Below, one piece after another: positions 26,013 to 31,408 of a stretch of 31,408 nt of DNA (positions are counted from its first letter, which is position 1; every line of letters begins with the position of its first letter). The stretch spans positions 1 through 31,408 of the forward strand of contig JACEST010000004.1 of the NCBI GenBank assembly GCA_013911715.1, given 5' to 3'. The DNA comes from Sphingopyxis sp. (GTDB lineage: Bacteria; Pseudomonadota; Alphaproteobacteria; Sphingomonadales; Sphingomonadaceae). Made by a program: the position numbers and the translations under genes. The notes below the pieces were generated by a model. The model had not been told where the DNA came from, did not search any database, and was given only the letters and a program-made list of their open reading frames with translations.

Positions 26013-26963
26013 TCAGTGCTGATGTTCGGCCCCGCCATGGTCCTTCGGTGCCTTCTCCCCATGGTCATGCGCGGGCATCGCCAAACTCGCAAACACCGTC
26101 GCGACAAAATCATCGCCCTTGATAAAGCCATTGGGGTTGGTGTCCCATTTGGCCGCCGGCTTCATCGCCTGAATTTCGGGCAGCGTCTTGCCGGTGGCCT
26201 TGGCTGCCTCGACACTGGCGATGACGCTTGTCAGCATGTCGCGATAGGCGGTCAGATCGGCCTTGGTCGCGACCGGGCCGTGGCCGGGGATGACCACTGT
26301 CTTGTCGTCGATTATCGCCAGCACCTTGGTGATGCCCGCCAGCAAACCCTTCGCCGAACCGCCGCTGTTCAAATCGATGAAGGGCAGCGTTACCTGATGG
26401 AAAAATGTGTCGCCCATGTGAACGACATTGGCCTTTTCCCACATCACCACCGAATCGCCGTCGGTGTGGGCGTGTTTCAGATGCATGGTGCGGACGCGGT
26501 CGCCGTTCAGATGCAGGCTGATGCCGTCATGATAGGTAACCACCGGCAACGCCTTGGGCGGTGACGGGGGGGTGGTTCCGAAACGCCCCTTTTGCTCGGT
26601 CGCCATACGGTCGCGGACATGGTCGTGCGCCAGGATCAATGCACCGGCATTGCCGAAATTCTCGTTCCCGCCAGTATGGTCGAAATGCCAGTGGGTGTTG
26701 ATCAGATATTTGACCGGGCTAGCGCCCAGGCCCGCCACTGCGGCCTGAATCTTGGGGGTTAACGGCGCGAATTGGTCGTCGATCAGCACCGTGCCGTCGG
26801 GGCCGTGCGACACGCCGATATTGCCGCCCGCGCCGAACAGCACAGCGATGCCGGGGGCGACCGGCTGCGCCTTGATCTCGACCTTCGAGAAATCCTGCTG
26901 GGCGCACGCCGGGCCAACGGCAGTGCACAAAAGGGCGGCGGCAAACAGGCTGAAACGGCGCAT
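26013..26963 (-). CDS. Exported metallo-beta-lactamase-fold hydrolase
   Basis: This 316-residue protein starts MRRFSLFAAALLCTAVGPAC then AQQ, a signal peptide with probable cleavage after ACA. The fold motif NTHWHFDHTGGNENF has H91, H93, D95 and H96; HAHTDGD gives H166 and D170, GDTFF gives another metal-ligand candidate, and IPGHGPVA gives H228. It is thus a full two-metal site. The C terminus is His-rich (HDHGEKAPKDHGGAEHQH), perhaps for zinc supply. The family includes lactamases, lactonases and glyoxalase-like enzymes. No lactam activity is shown. It follows dnaJ at 65 bases on the same strand. Confidence 0.88.
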   Translation of the reverse strand: MRRFSLFAAALLCTAVGPACAQQDFSKVEIKAQPVAPGIAVLFGAGGNIGVSHGPDGTVLIDDQFAPLTPKIQAAVAGLGASPVKYLINTHWHFDHTGGNENFGNAGALILAHDHVRDRMATEQKGRFGTTPPSPPKALPVVTYHDGISLHLNGDRVRTMHLKHAHTDGDSVVMWEKANVVHMGDTFFHQVTLPFIDLNSGGSAKGLLAGITKVLAIIDDKTVVIPGHGPVATKADLTAYRDMLTSVIASVEAAKATGKTLPEIQAMKPAAKWDTNPNGFIKGDDFVATVFASLAMPAHDHGEKAPKDHGGAEHQH

Positions 26964-27028
26964 AGAATTTCTCTCCGGTATTGATGCGCCAAGAGTCTAG
27001 ACCATGTTGCGGTGGTTTGGAACGCGCT

Positions 27029-28153
27029 TCAGGTCAAATCTTCCCACATACCCTTGAGCCGGTCGAAAAAACTGCGCGATTGCGGGCATTCCTCGCCGGT
27101 TTCGGTCTTGCGAAAAGCTTCGAGCAATTCGCGCTGCTGCGCGGACAGCTTGGTCGGGGTTTCGACATCGATCTGGATGACCAGATCGCCGTGGCCGCGC
27201 CCGTTCAGCACCGGCATGCCCGCGCCGCGCTGGCGCAATTGCTTGCCCGACTGGATACCCGGCGGGATGCGGATTTCGTGGCGGCTGCCGTCGAGCCCCG
27301 GGATAGCGATGTCGCCGCCCAAGGATGCGGTGGTGAAACTGATCGGCGCGCGCGTGAACAGGGTCGTGCCTTCGCGCTCGAACAGACGGTGTCGGCTGAG
27401 GTGGAGAAAGATATAAAGATCGCCCGCCGCCGCGCCGCGCGCGCCGGCCTCGCCCTCGCCCGACAGGCGGATACGCGTCCCTTCGTCGACCCCGGCGGGG
27501 ATGTTGACGGTCAGCGTCTTGCGCCGCTCGATGCGCCCGTCGCCGTCGCATGCGGGGCACGGATCCTCGATAATCTCGCCCGCGCCCTGACAGGTCGGGC
27601 AGGTCCGCTCGACCATGAAGAAACCCTGCTGCGCGCGCACTTTGCCCGCGCCGCCGCAGCCATTGCAGCGCCGCGTGCCCGTGCCCCCCCGCGCCCCGCT
27701 GCCGTCGCAGGTGTCGCAGCGCGCCGCAACATCGACCTGAATTTCGCGGTTGACCCCGGCAAAGGCGTCCTCGAGAGTGATTTCAAGATCATAGCGCAAA
27801 TCAGCACCGCGCGCGGGGCCGCGCTGACGCTGGTTGCCGCCGCCAAAGGCCGAGCCAAAAATCGATTCGAAAATATCGCCAATATCGCCAAAGTCGGCGC
27901 CGCCGCCCGCCCCCGCGCCGCCATTCTGGAACGCCGCTTTACCATAGCGATCATAGGCGGCGCGCTTTTGCGGGTCTTTCAGGCAGTCATAAGCCTCGCT
28001 GATTGCCTTGAATCGCGCCTCGGCCTTGGTGTCGCCGGGGTTGCGATCGGGATGATATTGCATCGCGAGCTTGCGATAGGATGCTTTGAGCGTGGCGTCG
28101 TCGGCGCCGCGCTGCACCTCCAGCAATTCATAATAATCAATGTCGAGACTCAT
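27029..28153 (-). CDS. dnaJ: Chaperone DnaJ
   Basis: This 374-residue co-chaperone stimulates DnaK ATPase and delivers substrates. The J domain has YYELLEVQRGADDATLK and HPD at 34-36. A Gly/Phe-rich linker (NGGAGAGGGADFGDIGDIFE) follows. The cysteine-rich domain carries four zinc motifs (CDTCDGSG, CNGCGGAG, CPTCQGAG, CPACDGDG), then the peptide-binding domain (SGEGEAGARG, DLYIFLHLSRHRLFER). It lies 150 bases after dnaK, with a paired repeat between them, and is probably co-transcribed from the RpoH promoter before dnaK. Confidence 0.98.
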   Translation of the reverse strand: MSLDIDYYELLEVQRGADDATLKASYRKLAMQYHPDRNPGDTKAEARFKAISEAYDCLKDPQKRAAYDRYGKAAFQNGGAGAGGGADFGDIGDIFESIFGSAFGGGNQRQRGPARGADLRYDLEITLEDAFAGVNREIQVDVAARCDTCDGSGARGGTGTRRCNGCGGAGKVRAQQGFFMVERTCPTCQGAGEIIEDPCPACDGDGRIERRKTLTVNIPAGVDEGTRIRLSGEGEAGARGAAAGDLYIFLHLSRHRLFEREGTTLFTRAPISFTTASLGGDIAIPGLDGSRHEIRIPPGIQSGKQLRQRGAGMPVLNGRGHGDLVIQIDVETPTKLSAQQRELLEAFRKTETGEECPQSRSFFDRLKGMWEDLT

Positions 28154-28179
28154 GGCTCGCTTCTGCCCCCACGGCTATA

Positions 28180-28290
28180 CCCTTCGAGACGGGCCTTCGA
28201 CTACGCTCAGTCCCGCCTCAGGGCGAACGGTTTAGGTTTCCGTTCGCCGTGAGGAGCCCTTGAGCTTGTCGAAAGGGCGTCTCGAAGGGC
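28180..28290. repeat. Long imperfect inverted repeat between dnaK and dnaJ
   Basis: Arms at about 28180-28230 and 28241-28290 share CCCTTCGAGACGG, CGACTACGCTCAG-like and GGCGAACGG blocks in inverted order, around a 10-base loop. The long stem in the dnaKJ mRNA could end transcription early, make dnaJ less abundant or protect the dnaK message. This is a third REP family; a single arm occurs at 14231-14260. Confidence 0.75.
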
Positions 28291-28303
28291 CATGCCCAAC
28301 GCC

Positions 28304-30205
28304 TTACTTCTTGTCGTCCTCGACTTCCGAAAACTCGGCGTCGACCACATCTTCGTCGGCCTTCGCACCGTCGTCGGCAGCGGGCGATGCGGCGGCGGCC
28401 TGTTCCTTTTCATAGATCGCCTGCCCCAGCTTCATCGCGACCTGCGCCAGCGCTTGTGCCTTTTCGCTCATCGCGGCGGCATCGCCGCTTTCGACCGCGC
28501 CCTTGGCTTCGGTCACGGCGGCTTCGATTTCGCCCTTCAGCGACGCATCGACCTTGTCGCCATGCTCGGCGAGCTGGCGCTCGGTGGTGTGAATCAGCGA
28601 TTCGGCATTGTTCTTGGCCTCGGCGGCCTCGCGGCGCGCTTTATCCTCTTCGGCGAATTTCTCGGCATCCTTGACCATCTGGTCGATGTCGGCGTCGGAC
28701 AGGCCGCCCGACGCCTGGATCTTGATCTGCTGTTCCTTGCCCGTGCCCTTGTCCTTGGCGTGGACCGACACGATACCGTTGGCGTCGATGTCGAACGTCA
28801 CCTCGATCTGCGGCACGCCGCGCGGGGCAGGGGGGATGCCGACCAGGTCAAACTGGCCCAGCAGCTTGTTGTCCGCCGCCATTTCGCGTTCGCCCTGGAA
28901 CACGCGGATCGTCACCGCCGATTGATTGTCATCGGCGGTCGAATAGACCTGGCTCTTCTTGGTCGGAATGGTGGTGTTGCGGTCGATCATCCGCGTGAAC
29001 ACGCCGCCCAGCGTCTCGATCCCCAGGCTCAGCGGGGTGACGTCGAGCAGCAACACATCCTTGACATCGCCCTGCAGCACGCCGGCCTGAATCGCCGCGC
29101 CGATGGCGACGACTTCGTCAGGGTTGACGCCCGTATGCGGTTCCTTGCCAAAGAAATCCTTCACCACGTCGCGCACGCGCGGCATGCGGGTCATCCCGCC
29201 GACGAGCACAACTTCGTCAATATCCTTGGTCGAAACCCCGGCATCCTTGATCGCCTTGCGGCACGGGTCGAGTGTGCGCTGGACCAGTTCCTCGACCAGC
29301 TTTTCAAGGTCGGCGCGGGACAGGCTCTTGACCAGATGTTTGGGCCCCGTCGCGTCGGCGGTGATGAACGGCAGGTTGATCTCGGTCGTCGCCGCCGACG
29401 ACAGCTCGATCTTGGCCTTTTCGGCGGCTTCCTTCAACCGCTGGAGCGCGAGCTTGTCGCCGCGCAGGTCAATGCCCTCGTCCTTCTTGAACCCGTCGGC
29501 CAGAAATTCGACCAGCTTGCTGTCGAAATCCTCGCCGCCGAGGAAGGTGTCGCCGTTGGTCGACTTGACCTCGAACACGCCGTCGCCGACCTCGAGGATC
29601 GAAATGTCGAACGTGCCGCCGCCAAGGTCATAGACCGCGATCGTCTTATTGTCCGATTTGTCGAGGCCATAGGCGAGCGCCGCCGCGGTCGGCTCGTTGA
29701 TGATGCGCAGCACTTCAAGGCCCGCGATCTTGCCAGCGTCCTTAGTGGCTTGGCGCTGGGCGTCATTGAAATAGGCAGGGACGGTGATGACCGCCTGAGT
29801 GACGGTTTCGCCAAGATAGGATTCGGCGGTTTCCTTCATCTTTTGCAGGATGAAGGCGCTGATCTGCGACGGCGAATATTCCTCGCCGCCGGCCTTGACC
29901 CATGCGTCGCCGTTGCTGCCCTTGCTGATGCTATAGGGAACGAGTTCCATGTCCTTCTTGGTCATGGGATCGTCAAAGCGGCGACCGATCAGGCGCTTCA
30001 CCGCATAGACCGTATTTTCGGGGTTGATCACTGCCTGCCGCTTGGCGGGCTGGCCGATCAGCCGTTCGCCATCCTTGGCAAAGGCGACGATCGAGGGCGT
30101 GGTGCGCGTGCCTTCGGCATTTTCGATGACTTTGGGCTTGCCGCCTTCCATTACGGCAACACAGCTGTTGGTGGTGCCGAGGTCGATACCGATCACTTTG
30201 GCCAT
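28304..30205 (-). CDS. dnaK: Chaperone DnaK (Hsp70)
   Basis: This 633-residue Hsp70 starts MAKVIGIDLGTTNSC with GAAGGAAG as ribosome site. The ATPase domain has the phosphate loops GIDLGTTN and YDLGGGTFD, and LRIINEPTAAALAYG. The substrate domain (DVTPLSLGIETLGGVF) and an acidic C-terminal tail (EVEDDKK) follow. A longer frame to 30304 exists, but the first residues do not match the family. Transcription probably starts at the RpoH promoter about 70 bases upstream. It is followed by dnaJ. Confidence 0.99.
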   Translation of the reverse strand: MAKVIGIDLGTTNSCVAVMEGGKPKVIENAEGTRTTPSIVAFAKDGERLIGQPAKRQAVINPENTVYAVKRLIGRRFDDPMTKKDMELVPYSISKGSNGDAWVKAGGEEYSPSQISAFILQKMKETAESYLGETVTQAVITVPAYFNDAQRQATKDAGKIAGLEVLRIINEPTAAALAYGLDKSDNKTIAVYDLGGGTFDISILEVGDGVFEVKSTNGDTFLGGEDFDSKLVEFLADGFKKDEGIDLRGDKLALQRLKEAAEKAKIELSSAATTEINLPFITADATGPKHLVKSLSRADLEKLVEELVQRTLDPCRKAIKDAGVSTKDIDEVVLVGGMTRMPRVRDVVKDFFGKEPHTGVNPDEVVAIGAAIQAGVLQGDVKDVLLLDVTPLSLGIETLGGVFTRMIDRNTTIPTKKSQVYSTADDNQSAVTIRVFQGEREMAADNKLLGQFDLVGIPPAPRGVPQIEVTFDIDANGIVSVHAKDKGTGKEQQIKIQASGGLSDADIDQMVKDAEKFAEEDKARREAAEAKNNAESLIHTTERQLAEHGDKVDASLKGEIEAAVTEAKGAVESGDAAAMSEKAQALAQVAMKLGQAIYEKEQAAAASPAADDGAKADEDVVDAEFSEVEDDKK

Positions 30206-30276
30206 GGTCGTCTTGCTTCCTTCAAAAATTTGCGCGGCGTCCGTCCCGGCACGCCGCTGTCCCCATATGATGCGGG

Positions 30277-30307
30277 CCGATATAGGTGGGCTTTGGCTTG
30301 GCACAAG
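30277..30307 (-). promoter_or_regulatory. RpoH (sigma-32) heat-shock promoter of dnaK
   Basis: On the minus strand CTTG (30304-30307) and CCTATATCGG (30277-30286) are separated by exactly 17 bases. This matches the alphaproteobacterial heat-shock consensus CTTG-N17/18-CYTATNTNNG at every defined base. Transcription would start near 30270, about 65 bases before the dnaK ATG. Confidence 0.85.
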
Positions 30308-30364
30308 GGTTGCCAGCGCCTATCTGCTGTCCCAGCATTGCTCCCAAACAGGACGCCCAGCACC

Positions 30365-30841
30365 ATGATGAAATTTCGCATTGCCGCCCTCGCCTATGCC
30401 GCCATGGGCCTGACCGCCTGCAACGATCAGGGCGAAACGCGCCAGGTGCTGCGCGTTGCCAGCGGCCATATTGTCATGCCGGTCAGTCCCGACCGCCCGG
30501 CGGCGGGCTATTTCACCGTCGAAGGCGGCAGCGCGCCAGTTGATCTGGTCGCGGTCACCGCCGATCTTGCCCAGCGCGTCGAAATGCATCAGACGGTCAA
30601 GGAAGACGGGCTCACCACCATGAAGACGCTCGTTAGTGCGCCGGTACCGGTGCAGGGCAAGCTGGAGTTCAAGCCCGGTGGTAACCATCTGATGGTCTGG
30701 AACATCAACGGCGCGGCGGTGCGGGCGGGGCGGCTGCCGATGGTTTTCCTGTTTTCGAACAATGATCGCATATTGTTCGACCTGACGATCAAGGCGCCCG
30801 ACGCCGCAGTCTCAGCCGGGGATGAGCATCAGGGTCATTGA
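30365..30841 (+). CDS. PCu(A)C-family copper chaperone, lipoprotein
   Basis: This 158-residue protein begins MMKFRIAALAYAAMGLTAC, a lipoprotein signal with lipobox LTAC. The domain has the exact copper motif H(M)x10Mx21HxM: MH, ten residues QTVKEDGLTT, M, twenty-one residues, then HLM in GGNHLMVWNI. Such proteins deliver Cu(I) to cytochrome oxidase CuA. Either ATG 30365 or 30368 may be used. It is divergent from dnaK, with the RpoH promoter in the 159-base gap. Its stop overlaps the ATG of the next gene (TGATG). Confidence 0.9.
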   Translation: MMKFRIAALAYAAMGLTACNDQGETRQVLRVASGHIVMPVSPDRPAAGYFTVEGGSAPVDLVAVTADLAQRVEMHQTVKEDGLTTMKTLVSAPVPVQGKLEFKPGGNHLMVWNINGAAVRAGRLPMVFLFSNNDRILFDLTIKAPDAAVSAGDEHQGH

Positions 30842-31350
30842 TGACGGTTGATCGGCCCCTGACCGCTGGCGAAATCGCCCTGGCGCGCAGCGTGTTTGGC
30901 GATGCCATCGACTATGCCCCGGTGCGCATCCGGACGCGCAAATGGGCGTTTTTCCAGCCGCGCGCGATCGTCATGGCACCGATGGGGCATTTGCATTTCC
31001 ACCCCGGCGGCGGGCTTTATTGCGATGATTTTTCCTGTCCGCCCAGCGACGACCGCGAAGAAGTACGGCGCGCCAAGGGCCTGTTCCTGCACGAATTGAC
31101 GCATGTGTGGCAGGCGCAAACGCGCGGGCGCTGGTATCTGGTGCTGATGCGCCATCCGTTTGCGCGCTATCATTATGCGCTGATCCCCGGCTGGCCGCTG
31201 GCCAAATATGGGCTGGAGCAACAGGCCGAGATCGTGCGGCACTATTGGTTGCTGACCCAGGGTGTGACGGTGGGGGGCGCGCCGGGGGTGGAGGCTTATC
31301 GCGCGGTGTTGCCGACGTCATGGGCGCTTGCCCCTACTAGTTTCATTTGA
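30841..31350 (+). CDS. Hypothetical protein with HELTH metal-binding motif (vgr-related type)
   Basis: This 169-residue protein contains GLFLHELTHVWQ (about residues 80-91), a HExxH motif that in proteases binds zinc, and an acidic E/Q-rich helix downstream (AKYGLEQQAEIVRHY) that could give the third ligand. N-terminal YAPVRIRTRKWAFFQPRAI and HLHFHPGGGLYCDDF are probably structural. No signal peptide is seen. It resembles the short cytoplasmic proteins annotated as 'vgr related' in sphingomonads, related to the DUF4157 protease-like group. ATG 30841 overlaps the stop of the copper-chaperone gene (TGATG), so the two may be made together. Activity is not proven. Confidence 0.65.
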   Translation: MTVDRPLTAGEIALARSVFGDAIDYAPVRIRTRKWAFFQPRAIVMAPMGHLHFHPGGGLYCDDFSCPPSDDREEVRRAKGLFLHELTHVWQAQTRGRWYLVLMRHPFARYHYALIPGWPLAKYGLEQQAEIVRHYWLLTQGVTVGGAPGVEAYRAVLPTSWALAPTSFI

Positions 31351-31402
31351 TACCAAAAGTGCCAGAGGCGGCCGAACCCGCGCCTCACCAACGGAACACC
31401 CG

Positions 31403-31408
31403 ATGAAA
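31403..31408 (+). CDS. Possible start of the next gene at the right edge (partial)
   Basis: The last six bases, ATG AAA, follow a CGGAAC stretch that could be a weak ribosome site, 52 bases after the preceding stop. Only two codons are visible, so identity cannot be judged. Confidence 0.25.

Noticed and set aside
26981..28252. 423-codon frame opposite dnaJ
   Set aside because: Shadow of dnaJ; no motif and Arg/Ala-rich composition.
28292..30841. 849-codon plus-strand frame opposite dnaK, running into the copper-chaperone gene
   Set aside because: Opposite-strand frames over dnaK are a known artefact in GC-rich genomes. The real gene here is only the last part from 30365, with its own signal peptide.

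Overview
The window looks like chromosome of a GC-rich alphaproteobacterium of the Sphingomonadales, probably Sphingopyxis or a close relative. Evidence: a five-gene F1 ATP synthase operon (atpHAGDC) without F0 genes, a very short epsilon subunit, a PEPxxWA-CTERM protein, an UrcA-family protein, an alphaproteobacterial-type RpoH promoter in front of dnaK, and several families of paired palindromic repeats of sphingomonad type. The genus is an inference. No tRNA, rRNA, CRISPR array, prophage or complete insertion sequence was seen.

Layout. 1-2813: a partial lipoprotein methyltransferase, a small membrane protein and a lone CpaF-type secretion ATPase. 2814-6395: four overlapping genes forming a Gtr-like cassette (polyprenyl-phosphate glycosyltransferase, SAM methyltransferase, GT39-like membrane glycosyltransferase, GtrA flippase). 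6464-6931: a small exported DUF6265-like protein. 6936-11912: the F1 operon, minus strand. 12133-14129: a membrane-anchored winged-helix/TPR regulator and an UrcA protein. 14271-15508: a P-loop kinase-like gene, a short gene and a toxin-less Phd/YefM antitoxin; the last two are joined by a MITE-like element that supplies the 3' ends of both. 15707-17654: a membrane trypsin-like protease and a zinc-ribbon protein. 17899-19687: ada and a frameshifted PEP mutase/isocitrate lyase-like gene. 19704-22619: priA and a LuxR-type regulator. 22820-26963: a PEPxxWA-CTERM protein, a patatin-like phospholipase and an exported metallo-beta-lactamase-fold protein. 27029-30205: dnaK-dnaJ. 30365-31350: a PCu(A)C copper chaperone coupled to a protein with an HELTH motif.

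How the genes work together. Most is housekeeping: energy (F1), protein folding (DnaK/DnaJ under heat-shock control), replication restart (PriA) and alkylation repair (Ada). The accessory interest is in the Gtr-like cassette, which should add a possibly methylated sugar to a cell-envelope polymer or protein, and in the MITE-like element. The element carries 33-bp perfect inverted ends flanked by TA, and both neighbouring convergent genes read into its ends in the same frame, so both proteins carry the same peptide SGPIKCAFE near the C terminus. Other points worth a second look are a G10 hairpin beside the atpC ribosome site, a duplicated atpG 3' end, a one-base frameshift, and five paired-palindrome repeats in intergenic gaps.
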